The position numbers and the translations under genes were made by a program. This document shows positions 45,010-55,868 of a stretch of DNA of 64,000 nt, in pieces. The DNA is from RPQJ01 sp963744735. Its GTDB lineage: Bacteria > Pseudomonadota > Gammaproteobacteria > Steroidobacterales > Steroidobacteraceae. The notes below the pieces were generated by a model that saw only the letters and a program-made list of their open reading frames with translations, was not told the origin of the DNA and ran no database searches. The stretch covers positions 248,001-312,000 of the forward strand of contig CAVUVH010000034.1 of NCBI GenBank assembly GCA_963744735.1, read 5' to 3'. Position 1 is the first letter of the stretch. Every line of letters begins with the position of its first letter.

Positions 45010-45854
45010 CCCAGGCCGAGTACTGCGTCGATTCCGTGCGCGTGCCCCAGGTGACGAGACCCGACGTCCGACCGTCCGACTGGCTGCTGGAGCCGCCGAT
45101 CTCGATCCATTCCCCGAGCCGTCCGCTGACGGTGGTCGTGGCCGAGGCCGTAGCCACCTGCTGCTGACGGCCGCCACCGGTCAACTGCTGCTGCTGCGAT
45201 GAGATCACGAGCGTCACCCGGTCGCCGTTGACGCGCGGCGTGGCAAAGAAGCCCGACTGCACGTCCTGGAAGCCGGTGGTCTGCACGACCGTCGGGGGCC
45301 GCCAGCCGCCGCCGGAGATGACCGAGGTCGAGGTGTAGGGCCGCGACTGTCCGACCGAAATGTAGGTCTCGAAGCCTTCGAGCGCGCGCACGCTGGAACG
45401 TTGCGCAGGCTGTCGCTGTTGCTGCCGCTGCGCACGACGACCTGTGCGCCGGTCGTCGTCCTGCGGCGGCCGGTTGATGCCCACCTGCACGTCACCCGAA
45501 CCCACCGTGCCTGCGCCGCGCACCGACGTGCCGGCCGCGGCGACGCCGCTCGACTGGCCCACGCTGATCAGCAGCTGCCGCGGCGCGCGGTCGAGCTGCG
45601 CGACCGTCGCCCGCAACTGGTCCAGCGTCGCCGGATCGGTGCGGACCAGCAGCACGTTGCCGGTGCCGGTCAGTACCGAGCCCGGCGGCAGCAGCGGCTG
45701 CAGGATCGGCAGCAGGTCTTCCGCCATGCGGTGCTGCAGCTGGATGACCTCGAGCGATTCGGCGCGCGCCACGGACGTGATTCCGGTCGAGCGCGAACAG
45801 CAGCACCGCCAGCAGGAATGCCGGGTGCACGGTGTGCGGTGTCGATGGCTTCAT
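44987..45854 (-). CDS. Secretin N-domain-like (NolW-type) exported protein (frame-disrupted)
   Basis: A protein of about 288 residues. Signal peptide PAFLLAVLLFAL, then a NolW/secretin-N domain: VIQLQHRMAEDLLPILQPLL, TGTGNVLLVRTDPATLDQL, and VAQLDRAPRQLLISVGQ. A Gln/Ser-rich linker and a strand-rich tail follow (SGFFATPRVNGDRVTLVIS, GRLGEWIEIGG). There is no secretin barrel domain, so it is a stand-alone N-domain protein. One base break near 45778. The ATG at 45854 overlaps the upstream threonine-aldolase stop by four bases. Confidence 0.68.
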
Positions 45855-46898
45855 GTCACCGCCTCCTGGATCGTCCTGACCAGCAGGTCGATTCCGGCGG
45901 GTTCCTGGTCGTGGCGGCAGACGAAGCGCTGCTCGCGGCCGAGCTTGTAGTAACGGAAGGGTCCGCGGTCGAGCGCCGCGACGGCGGTCTCCGGCAGGCG
46001 CACGAACAGCATGTTGATCTCGACGCCGGCCACCAGCTCGACGCCGGCGATGCGCTGCAGCCGCGCGGCGAGTTCCGCCGCGATCGCGTTGGCCTGCCGC
46101 GCGCGGGCGAGCCAGCGATCGTCGGCGAGGTAGCGCTCGAGCTGCGCCGAAATGAACCGCGCCTTCGAGACCACCTGGCCGCCGCGCTTCATCAGGTAAG
46201 GGAGCTGCGCTGCGCTGTCCGTATCGAAGGCGAGGATCGCTTCGGCGTTCATGGCGCCGTTCTTGGTGGCGCCGAAGGAGACGATGTCGATGCCGGCGCG
46301 CCAGGTCATGTCCGCCGGCGTGCATCCCAGCGCCGCGATCGCGTTGGCGAAGCGCGCGCCGTCGAGGTGCACCTGCAGGCCGTGCCGATGGGCCACGGCG
46401 CTCAGTGCGCGTGATCTCGTCGACGGTATAGAGGGTGCCGAAATCGGTGGGTTGGGTGATGTTGAGCGCGAACGGCTGCACGCGCGTCGGGTTGCCGCGT
46501 CCGGCGAGGGCCAGCGCCGCGTCCAGTTCGGCCGCATGCAGCTTGTAACCCGCGCCGGGCAGCCCGACGAGCTTGGCGCCGGTGAACAGCTCCGGCGCGC
46601 CACACTCGTAGACGTTGATGTGCGCGGTCTCGTGGCAGTAGATCGCGCCGTAGGGATTGGCGAGGGCCGCGAGCGCCACGCTGTTGGCGCCGGTGCCGGT
46701 CGCGATCGGCACCGCGACCAGCCCGGGATGCTCGAACGCTGGCGCGGAAGCGCTCGGTCATCGCGCGGGTGCAGTCGTCGTCGCCGTAGGGCGCGGCGGC
46801 GCCCACGGTTGGCGGCGGTCATGCGCCTCGAGCAGCTCGGGGGCGACGCCGCCGACGTTGTCGCTGCGGAAATCGAAGACGGGATCGGTCGTGGTCAT
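45851..46898 (-). CDS. ltaE: Low-specificity threonine aldolase (frame-disrupted several times)
   Basis: A PLP enzyme of about 345 residues that splits threonine or allo-threonine to glycine and acetaldehyde. FDFRSDNVGGVAPELLEA starts the protein; CHETAHINVYECGAPE, HLDGARFANAIAALG and the PLP-lysine motif SFGATKNGAMNAEA are diagnostic. At least four one-base breaks occur between 46400 and 46830; one is an extra A before AFEHPGLVAVPIATGTG. The fold is otherwise complete, so this looks like damaged sequence rather than a decayed gene. Confidence 0.82.
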
Positions 46899-46929
46899 CG
46901 GCACACCAACCGAGCGGGGGCGCCGCGGC

Positions 46930-48544
46930 TCATGCCGCGGGGTCGAGGAATTTCTCGCAGTTCGCCCGTCCCGGATCCTGCTCCGGCAGCTTGCGGCAGA
47001 TCTCGCCCGTGCGTGCGCGCAGGGTCTCGAGCACCTTCGCCGCCTCGCCCGCCTGGCCCCATTCCTGCAGCTTCGCGTCGAGCTGCTCGAGCCGCATGCG
47101 CGTGCGCTGATAAAAGGCGTCGGGCTCGTCGTCGAGTTCGCCGATGACCGAAAGACCGACCCGCTCGATGCCCTGGGTGTCTTCGGGCGTCATCTCGAGC
47201 AGGCCCACGAGGTAGTTGTAGCCCCACTGGAAGCGCGTGGCCGGGCCCTGCGCTCCGTCATACGCCCGCGCGAGCCACTGCACCGCTTCCTGCTTGCGAC
47301 CGGCTTTCTCGGCCAGGTCGGCCAGCTCGAGCATGAAGTAGTAGGGCGACTTCGATTTTTCGAGCTCGGCCGTCAGCAGCGTGTTCGCCTCCGCCGCGAG
47401 CCCCGCCTCCCAGTACAGGTTGGCGGCCGCATTGATCGCCGCCTGCCTGGCATAACCATCGGACGTCCCGGCATCGACCTTGGCCACGGCCTGTCGTACC
47501 TCCTGCAACAAAGCCGGCGGCAGTGGCGAGTCTTCCGCCGGCGCCTCGAGCTTCGCCAGCAGGACTCGCGCGCGGAGGCGCAGCAGCTGCTCCGGCGCGG
47601 ACAGCGGTCTGGCATCCGTGCCGAGCTGCGCCAGCGCAGCCTCCCAGGCGCGGACCAGTTCTGCACGCTCCGGAGAGTCCGCGTCGGACAGCACGCCGAT
47701 CACGTCCGTGGGCCCGTACAGCAGGTTGTCGACGTTCGCCGCCTGCACCGATGGCAGCGGCAGCAGCGCGAGCAGCTGGCGGCGATGGTCGGCACGCGCC
47801 AGTCCGTCCAGCGCCGGCTTGTCCGGCTCCGCTGCAGTCGGCCGCCTTGCCGAGGTAATCGAACAGGAACCGTGCGCACTCGCCGGGCAACTCGGCCGGG
47901 CAGCGTCGTGCCAGCGCGGCAAAGGTCGCCCGTTGCTGATCCTTCGGCAGCAGGCGGCCGTTGTCGGCGCCCCACGGGTAATACGCCAGCAGCTTCCAGT
48001 CGTTGGCCGTGACCGGGTCGCCGCGGCCTGCGGCGGCGAGAATCTCGCTCACCGGTCGCGCATCGGCCAGCGCGACGTCGAGGATCTTCGAATACCGCGC
48101 GATGTCGACACCGCCCGGCAGCCGCGTGATCTCGGTGCCGTCCGGCTTGAACAGGATCATCGTCGGGTAGCCGACCACGCCGAAGCGCTCGCCGTGCTTC
48201 TGCGCGCTGGGCGTGTCGCCGTCGAGGTAGACGGGCACGAACAGGCGTGAGCGTTCCTGGAACTCGCGCTGGCTGAAGATCGTCGACTTGATCTGCGCGC
48301 AGGGCGGGCACCATTCGGCACCCCAGTACAGGAACACCGGCTTGTTGGCCGCCTTGGCCGCGGCGAACGCTGCGTCGACGTCGCCCGCATACCAGTCGAT
48401 GCCTGGCGGCAGGTGTCCATGCGCCGGCACGGCGGCCGCCGCTGCCGGCGCCTCCGGCGCTGCAGTGTCCGTTGCGCGCTTGCTGCAACCGGCCGCGAGC
48501 AGCGCGAGCAAGGCGAGGACGAGGGTTCCTGTCTGCAGGGTCAT
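46930..48544 (-). CDS. Thioredoxin-fold lipoprotein with TPR-like tail (frame-disrupted)
   Basis: A lipoprotein of about 537 residues. Lipobox LLALLAAGC. A thioredoxin-like domain follows: VDAAFAAAKAANKPVFLYWG, then EWCPPCAQIKSTIF (redox CPPC), PVYLDGDT and VGYPTMILF with the cis-Pro. The second half is helical: AINAAANLYWEAGLAAEANT, YFMLELADLAEKAGRKQEA, a TPR-like arrangement. One base break near 47845. Probably reduces or scaffolds periplasmic proteins. Stands between ltaE and hutG on the same strand. Confidence 0.8.
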
Positions 48545-48621
48545 GTCTTCGATCCGTTGCCGCGCAAGGGCGCAGGCCGCGCAGGATACGCCGCCGCGCC
48601 GCTAGCGCGGCAAAGCCGGCC

Positions 48622-49605
48622 TCAGCGGCCGACCGCGGCGAGTTCGTAGGCGATGCGGGCGGCGGTGCGCGCCGTCCTCGCGTCCGGCGCGTCGAAACAG
48701 GGGGCGAGTTCCGCGATGTCGGCCAGCACCAGCCGGTCGCCGCCCGGGGCATCCCGGCACTCGCGCCGCAGCAGGCGCAGCAGCGCGATCGCGCGGTGCA
48801 GCGGCACGCCGAGGCCGGATGGCGCGCTGACGCCGGGTGCCACCGCGGGCGGCAGCACGTCGAGACAGAAAGTGCAGTAAATGGCATCGCACTCCTGCAC
48901 GAAGTCGCGCAGGCGTTGGTCCACGGCGGCGTCGGCGATCTCCACGTCGGGCACGAAGCGGACACCGAGTTCGGCGGCCCGCGCGTACAGTGCGCGGCGT
49001 GTTTGCCGTCTCGCTGACGCCGAGGCAGAGGTACTGGAAGTCGAGGCCCGGCCGCGGCGCGCGACGCCGCGATCTGCAGGAACGGCGTGCCCGAACTGCC
49101 GCATCCCGGCCTGCTCGGGCTGGCGCAGGTCGAAATGTGCGTCGAAGTTCACGATGCCCAGTCGCGCGAGCCGCGGGTCGTCATGCAGAGCGGCCGCGAT
49201 GCCCTGGTACGACGCCCATGCAATCTCATGGCCGCCGCCGAGACCGATGACGCGATGCCCGGCGCGCAGCAGCGTGGCGGCCCGTTGCGCATAGGCCGCC
49301 TGTGCCGCTTCCAGCGCGTCGTCGCGGCAGGCGACGTCACCGGCATCGTACAGGTGGTCGCCGGCGTTGCCGTGCCACGCCAGGTTGGCGAGGTACTTGC
49401 GCACCGCACGCGGGCCTGCCGCAGCGCCGCAGCGGCCATGGTTGCGCTTGACTCCGGCATCGCAGCCGAAGCCCAGCAGCGCCACTCCGGGAGCCGCGTC
49501 GGCGTGCGCGCGCTGCACGACCTGGTGCCAGCGTCGGCCGGCCTCGCCGTCGACCGCGTCGATCCGGCCGCGCCATTCGTCCATCGTCTGCAGCAGTTCG
49601 CTCAT
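48622..49605 (-). CDS. hutG: Formimidoylglutamase / arginase-family hydrolase (internally frame-shifted)
   Basis: A protein of about 327 residues of the ureohydrolase family. GLGGGHEIAWASYQGIA and GIVNFDAHFDLR are metal-binding motifs; VAPGVSAPSGLGVPL is typical of HutG, which cleaves formimidoylglutamate in histidine breakdown. The later metal motif reads TFCLD, with Cys where the first Asp is usual. Two compensating breaks near 49100 and 49005 garble about 30 residues; the other frame gives GTPFLQIAASRAAAG and FQYLCLGVSETANT, the expected sequence. The start overlaps the hutI stop (ATGA). Confidence 0.82.
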   Translation of the reverse strand: MSELLQTMDEWRGRIDAVDGEAGRRWHQVVQRAHADAAPGVALLGFGCDAGVKRNHGRCGAAAGPRAVRKYLANLAWHGNAGDHLYDAGDVACRDDALEAAQAAYAQRAATLLRAGHRVIGLGGGHEIAWASYQGIAAALHDDPRLARLGIVNFDAHFDLRQPEQAGMRQFGHAVPADRGVARRGRASTSSTSASASARRQTRRALYARAAELGVRFVPDVEIADAAVDQRLRDFVQECDAIYCTFCLDVLPPAVAPGVSAPSGLGVPLHRAIALLRLLRRECRDAPGGDRLVLADIAELAPCFDAPDARTARTAARIAYELAAVGR

Positions 49606-50889
49606 GCGTCGCGCTCCAGCACGATCTCGCCGTGGCGCACGACCATGCTGCAAGGGTTGAAGCCGATCCAGTAGCCCAGCTCGTCGAGCGAGCCGACGGA
49701 CCACACTGCAAAGTCGGCGCGGTATCCGGGCGCCAGCCGGCCGTGCGTGGCGGCAAGATTCAGTGCGCGCGCCGCGTGACGCGTGACACCATCCAGCACC
49801 TCGACTCCTGTCATGCCGAACGACCGTCGCGCCATGTGCATCGCCGTCTGCAGCGATGCGCCCGGTGCGGAGCCCGGATTGGCGTCACTCGCCACCGCCA
49901 TCGGCACGCCATGCGCGCGCAGCAGGTCGATCGGCGGCAACTGCGGGTCCGCGAGGACGTACCACGCGACCGGCAGCATCACCGCGACGGTGCCGGCCCG
50001 CGCGAGCTCGATCACGTCGTCCTCGCGCGTGTACTCCAGGTGATCGCAGGCCAGCGCGCCGTGCTGCGCCGCCATGCGGCTGCCACCGATGTTGCTGATC
50101 TGCTCGGTGTGCAGGCGCACCGGCAATCCGAGTGCCCTGGCAGCGGCGAACAGCTGCCCGCACTGCGCTGCGCTGAACGCGATGGACTCGCAGTACGCAT
50201 CCACCATATCAACCAGCTTCTGCTCCCTCTCCCGCTTGCGGGAGAGGGCTGGGGTGAGGGCGGGGTGAGGCGTCAGCGGGAGAGGGCAGGGTTCCGCGCG
50301 CCAGCCGCGGCAGCCAGTCGCGGCAGATCAGCTCGACATACGCTTCCGTCCGTCCCTGGAATCCGGGCGGCACCGCGTGCGCTGCCAGCAGCGACGTCAC
50401 GACCGTGACCGGTGCGCGCTGCCCGAGCTGGCGTGCCGCGAGCAGCATGCGGCGCTCGGCTTCAAACTCGAGGCCGTAACCCGACTTGATCTCGACGGTC
50501 GTGACACCTTCGGCGCACAGCGAGCGCAGCCGCGGTTCGCTCTGTCGCACCAGTTCATCGACCGACGCGCCGCGCGTCGCGCGCATCGTGCTCAGGATGC
50601 CGCCGCCCTCGCGCGCGATGTCGGCGTAACTCGTGCCTGCCGTGCGCTGCGCGAACTCGGCCGCGCGCTGGCCCGCGAACACCAGGTGGGTATGGCAGTC
50701 GATCAGGCCGGGCGTCAGCCAGCGCCCCGCCAGTTCGATCGTGCGATCCGGGCGCGCGCCGGCCGGCAGCTCCGCCTCGGCGCCCACCCAGACGATCTCG
50801 TCCGCTTCCGTGACCACGGCACCGCGTTCGAACACGCGATGTTCGTCGTCGCAGGTGGCGATCGCAGCGTTGCGCCAGAGTGTCAGCAT
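49602..50889 (-). CDS. hutI: Imidazolonepropionase, interrupted by a palindromic repeat
   Basis: An amidohydrolase of about 400 residues that opens imidazolone-5-propionate in histidine breakdown. The N-terminal part has LTPGLIDCHTHLVFAGQRAA (zinc His-x-His) and VTTVEIKSGYGLEFEAE; the C-terminal part has LPVRLHTEQISNIGGSRMAA, ACDHLEYT and ASDANPGSAPG. Between DWLPRLARG and LVDMVDAYCES lies about 70 bp of palindromic repeat (50223-50290) that ends the first frame at 50209. If the insert plus one base is in frame, the enzyme would carry a roughly 25-residue loop; otherwise it is a null allele. Confidence 0.82.
50223..50290. repeat. Palindromic dispersed repeat inserted in hutI
   Basis: Perfect 11-base arms CCCTCTCCCGC (50225-50235) and GCGGGAGAGGG (50238-50248) with a TT loop, followed by CTGGGGTGAGGG and a second GCGGGAGAGGG at 50276-50286. 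On the minus strand it translates to PHPSPLPQAGEG. From memory this is a very common dispersed intergenic repeat of high-GC proteobacteria; finding it within a conserved gene is unusual. Confidence 0.75.
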
Positions 50890-50900
50890 GCCGCGCGGTA

Positions 50901-51026
50901 CCCGCGGTTGTTCGGTCCCGGGTCGGTCCGGAAGACCGTCGCGCGACATGGATGTCGCGCGCGAGCCCCCAGGGACGGGTTCACGGCGTGTCTTCCGGAC
51001 CGACCCGGAACCGAACGACCCGCGGG
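50901..51026 (-). repeat. Large hairpin element, copy C
   Basis: The same conserved core as copies A and B on the minus strand (GACACGCCGTGAACCCGTCC, then CTGGGGGCTCGCGCG). The apex is GCGCGACAT-CC-ATGTCGCGC instead of the GCCA/TGGC apex of A and B, so the pairing is kept while the bases change. Arms of about 32 bp (left CGCGGTTGTTCGGTCCCGGG and onward) are unlike those of A or B but complementary to each other. It lies between hutU and hutI. Confidence 0.85.
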
Positions 51027-51060
51027 CTGCAGGCTGCGGGCCGCGGGCTGCGCACGCACG

Positions 51061-52733
<1,673 letters not shown>

Positions 52734-52851
52734 GGCCGCGTTATATCATCCCGGCCGACGACGGGCGTTCCGCCGCGGCGACGCCAGATTCTGATACCGT
52801 TGGCACCCCTCGCGCACGACGCGCGGACCCCGCACGCAGAGGATCCCGAGC

Positions 52852-53244
52852 ATGGCCGGCAACGCCCCCGACCCGAAGATGGACGCGAACGATCTCTATC
52901 GCGAAGACACGATCACCGACCGCAAGGTGGGCACGATTCGCGTGATGACGCCGGTCAGGCCGGACGGCTCGACCGATCCGGCGCGCGCCGCGGTCTACGT
53001 GGGCCAGGCCCAGATCATGACCCCGGCGGGCGTGCTGCCGCTGTCGTTCGAGATCCCGGCCGCGACGCTCGCCGAGGCCTGCGCCGGCTTTGCGGAAGGC
53101 GCCAAGATCGCGTTCGAGGAGACGATGCAGGAACTGCAGGAGATGCGGCGGCAGCAGGCCTCCTCGATCGTCATTCCCGACGCGGGCGCGGCTGCCGCGC
53201 TCGGACAGGGCGGGCCACCGCGCGGCAAGATCCAGTTCCCCTGA
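52852..53244 (+). CDS. Small conserved cytoplasmic protein
   Basis: A 130-residue acidic protein with no signal or membrane helix. Conserved-looking blocks are DANDLYREDTITDRKVGTIR, ILTP-like segment QIMTPAGVLPLSFEIPA, AAKIAFEETMQELQEMRRQ-like helix, and a tail ASSIVIPDAGA then GGPPRGKIQFP. I recognise it as a conserved hypothetical of related bacteria but not as a named family. Divergent from hutU. Confidence 0.65.
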   Translation: MAGNAPDPKMDANDLYREDTITDRKVGTIRVMTPVRPDGSTDPARAAVYVGQAQIMTPAGVLPLSFEIPAATLAEACAGFAEGAKIAFEETMQELQEMRRQQASSIVIPDAGAAAALGQGGPPRGKIQFP

Positions 53245-53446
53245 ACCGGCCCGCGGCCGCCGGAACACGCCGATTGCGTGACCCGTCGACCGCCCTAGGT
53301 GTTTTCCGGCATGGCGTCGCGCCCGGGATCCGTCGGCTTGCACCCGCCTGCGCGCCTCGTGATCAAACTGCGATGCAGTTCTATTGCAGCGCAGCAAATC
53401 TGGTCTAGGCTCGACTCAAGTCCCTGACAGGACCGAGGCGACGCTC

Positions 53447-53638
53447 ATGGAAATGACCTGGCTGGAAACATTCGAACTGCTTGGAGTCGACCTGCTGGCC
53501 GCGCTGCTGCTCGCGGTCGTGGTTCTTGACCTGCTCGAGCACAGCGTGCACTCCGTACTCGAGTCGCTGCGGACCCGCCGGATGCCGCGTCAGCGGTCTA
53601 GCGCGCCCACGCAGCTGGCGACCGTTTCGTTCGAGTAG
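53447..53638 (+). CDS. Possible small single-helix membrane protein
   Basis: A 63-residue candidate: TWLETFELLGVDLLAALLLA then VVVLDLLEHSVHSVLESLR, followed by a basic tail. GAGG precedes the ATG. One clear membrane helix makes it plausible, but there is no family match and its 3' end overlaps the convergent nuclease gene by 49 bases. Confidence 0.35.
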   Translation: MEMTWLETFELLGVDLLAALLLAVVVLDLLEHSVHSVLESLRTRRMPRQRSSAPTQLATVSFE

Positions 53639-54150
53639 TCGGTAAACACGCCACCCCGCGACTTGCGCTGCCGCCATTCCCAGGGCGCCACGCGCTGGTC
53701 GGGCGGCAGACGCCACAGGCCGCGACCCAGGTCGCGCGCGGCCTGCTCATACGCGCAGTAGGCGGGCTCGCGCGCATAGCGCCGGTAGGTCCAGGCATGG
53801 CCGCCCTTGAGCATCGCGGCGTTGATGTCGTCGCCGGCGAGCCAGAGCCGCGCCACCAGCCGGTCGTAGCGGTCCTGCTCGAACGGCTCGACTTCCACCA
53901 CTTTGCCGAACACCAGGCCGGACAGCGCCTGCTTGGCGGCCTTGCCATGCGGCTGCCCTGACTCCGGCGCATCGATGGCGTGCAGCCGGAGGCGGATCAT
54001 GCCGGACTCGAGCCGCACATCGACCGTGTCGCCGTCGACCACGCCCACCACCGTTCCCTGCAGCACCGGGCTGTCGGCGCCGGCGAACGCAGCCAGCGGG
54101 CCCAGCCACAGCAGGCAGGCAAGGAGACCGGGACGCAGCATCTGCAGCAT
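53590..54150 (-). CDS. Thermonuclease-family (SNase-like) exported nuclease
   Basis: A protein of about 186 residues. Signal peptide LLACLLWLGPLAAFA. The staphylococcal-nuclease fold shows GTVVGVVDGDTVDVRLESG, IRLRLHAIDAPESGQPHGKA (catalytic Arg and Asp region), GKVVEVEPFEQDRYDRLVAR and AMLKGGHAWTYRRY. Normal length. ATG at 54150 or 54141. Confidence 0.88.
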   Translation of the reverse strand: MLQMLRPGLLACLLWLGPLAAFAGADSPVLQGTVVGVVDGDTVDVRLESGMIRLRLHAIDAPESGQPHGKAAKQALSGLVFGKVVEVEPFEQDRYDRLVARLWLAGDDINAAMLKGGHAWTYRRYAREPAYCAYEQAARDLGRGLWRLPPDQRVAPWEWRQRKSRGGVFTDYSNETVASCVGALDR

Positions 54151-54266
54151 GGCGGCATTCTGCCTGCGCACCGAATCTGCCGAAACCGCCGGCAAATTCG
54201 GCACGGCAGACGCCGGGGGCGTCGCTAGCGTAGAGCCTGCGCAACCCGCGTCACGGAGGACCGCCC

Positions 54267-54723
54267 ATGCCGCCGATCGCAAACCCAGCCTGCCGCGGCA
54301 GGCCCTGTCCGCGACCATGGAGCCTGAGTGTGATCGCGGCACTGGTCGCCGTCGCTGCGATGCCATCGCCGGGCACGGCGCTGGCCGGCGGCACATCCTG
54401 CGCGCAGATCCGCCCGACTCGAGGCCTATGCACCCAGCGCCTTCTTCGGCTACGCCTGCCCTGACGTCGACTGCAGCGGCCACAAGGCCGGATTCGCCTG
54501 GGCCGATCAACGCGGCATCCACGCCGCGCGCGCCTGTGACGACGTCCCCGAAGGCGTCCTGATCGAGGGCTGCCGCGCCTACGCCGAGGAGGTCGTGACG
54601 GTCGAGCAGGCGGGCTTCGAGTGGGCGCGCGACAACGAAATCGCCGACCCCTGCCGCTGCCGCGGCGCCGGGCCGCGCTTCGAGGCCGGCTGCGCGGCGT
54701 ATGCCAGCGGCTTCGCACGCTGA
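54267..54723 (+). CDS. Secreted Cys-rich protein with an internal duplication (frame-disrupted)
   Basis: A protein of about 152 residues. Signal peptide SVIAALVAVAAMPSPGTALA. The mature part has eight Cys and two related modules: YACPDVDCSGHKAGFAWADQ followed by RGIHAARACDD, and CRAYAEEVVTVEQAGFEWAR followed by DNEIADPCRC. AGF-W-A and a following Cys recur in both. One base must be removed near 54415 to link the signal to the modules. Not recognised as a named family. Confidence 0.6.
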
Positions 54724-54794
54724 GCCGGGACGAGCCGTGCGCCCGTTGCGACGAAACGTTTCCGGCCCACCAGTCGCGCGGCTAAGCTCCCGCG

Positions 54795-55868
54795 GTGACC
54801 CTCGACGATCTCCGCCGCAATCGCAACCAGCTGTTCTGGGCCCTGCATACGCTGGGCTGGAGCGCGTACCTGATCACCCAGTACCTGGGTGCGCTGCTTT
54901 ATGAGAAGCCGACCTCCTACATCAAGGTCGTGCTCGCGGCGGCCGGCGGCGGCTTCCTGCTCTCGGCGCCGTTGCGCTATCTCTACCGCCGGCTGGCCGG
55001 GCAGCGGCTCGTGGTGCTCATCCCGATCGTGCTGTTCACCTGCTGGGCAGTCGCGCTGGCCTGGCGGGTCATCATCAACTCCTCGTACGTGCACTTCGTC
55101 GGCGACGAGTGGATGGCGGGCGAACCCTGGTACGGCATCTTCGCCGGCACGCTCAGCTCGACCTACCTGCTCGTCTGCTGGTCGGGCCTCTATTTCGGCA
55201 TCAAGTACTACGAGGCGCTGCAGGAGCAGCGCGAGACGATGTTGCGCGCGTCGGCCCTCGCCCAGGAAGCGCAGGTGAAGATGCTGCGTTACCAGCTCAA
55301 CCCGCACTTCCTGTTCAATACGCTCAACGCCATCTCGACCCTGGTCCTGGACAACCAGGGCAAGGTCGCGAATCTCGCCCTCAGCCGGCTGTCGGACTTC
55401 CTGCGCTACACGCTCGACCAGGACCCGATGAAGAAGGTCACGCTGCGACACGAACTGGACGCGCTCAATCTCTACCTCGGGATCGAGCAACTCCGCTTCG
55501 GCGACCGGCTGCGTCTCGAATACGACATCGACGAGGGCGTGCTGCAGGCGCTGGTGCCGTCGCTGGTGCTGCAGCCGCTGGTCGAGAACTCGCTCAAGTA
55601 CGCCGTGGCTCCGCGCGAGGAGGGCGGGCGCCTGCGGATCGAGGCGCGGGAGGAGCAGGGGCGGCTGCGGCTGGTCGTGCAGGACGACGGGCCCGGCCTG
55701 CCGGTCGGCGTCGAACTCGGGGCGGGGCGGGGCGTAGGATTCCGCAACACGCGCGAACGCCTGGCCGTGCTGTACGGCGACCAGCAGAAACTCGCCGTGC
55801 GGTTTTCCCGCCCGGGATTGCGCCTCGAGATCACGCTGCCATTCGAACGGGCCTCGCAACCGACATGA
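54795..55868 (+). CDS. LytS/YehU-type (AlgZ-like) sensor histidine kinase
   Basis: A 357-residue kinase with a GTG start. Four membrane helices lie in the first 145 residues (VVLAAAGGGFLLSAPL, VVLIPIVLFTCWAVALAWRV and others). The His_kinase domain motif LRYQLNPHFLFNTLNAISTL carries the phospho-acceptor His, and an ATPase domain follows (QPLVENSLKYAVAP, DDGPGLP, GFRNTRERL). The kinase stop overlaps the regulator start (ATGA), so the two form a pair. Confidence 0.9.
   Translation: MTLDDLRRNRNQLFWALHTLGWSAYLITQYLGALLYEKPTSYIKVVLAAAGGGFLLSAPLRYLYRRLAGQRLVVLIPIVLFTCWAVALAWRVIINSSYVHFVGDEWMAGEPWYGIFAGTLSSTYLLVCWSGLYFGIKYYEALQEQRETMLRASALAQEAQVKMLRYQLNPHFLFNTLNAISTLVLDNQGKVANLALSRLSDFLRYTLDQDPMKKVTLRHELDALNLYLGIEQLRFGDRLRLEYDIDEGVLQALVPSLVLQPLVENSLKYAVAPREEGGRLRIEAREEQGRLRLVVQDDGPGLPVGVELGAGRGVGFRNTRERLAVLYGDQQKLAVRFSRPGLRLEITLPFERASQPT

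Noticed and set aside
50883..51060. Long C-terminal extension of urocanase
   Set aside because: The extension is translated hairpin element C. One lost C at CTGCCATGC hides the normal NLPML stop.
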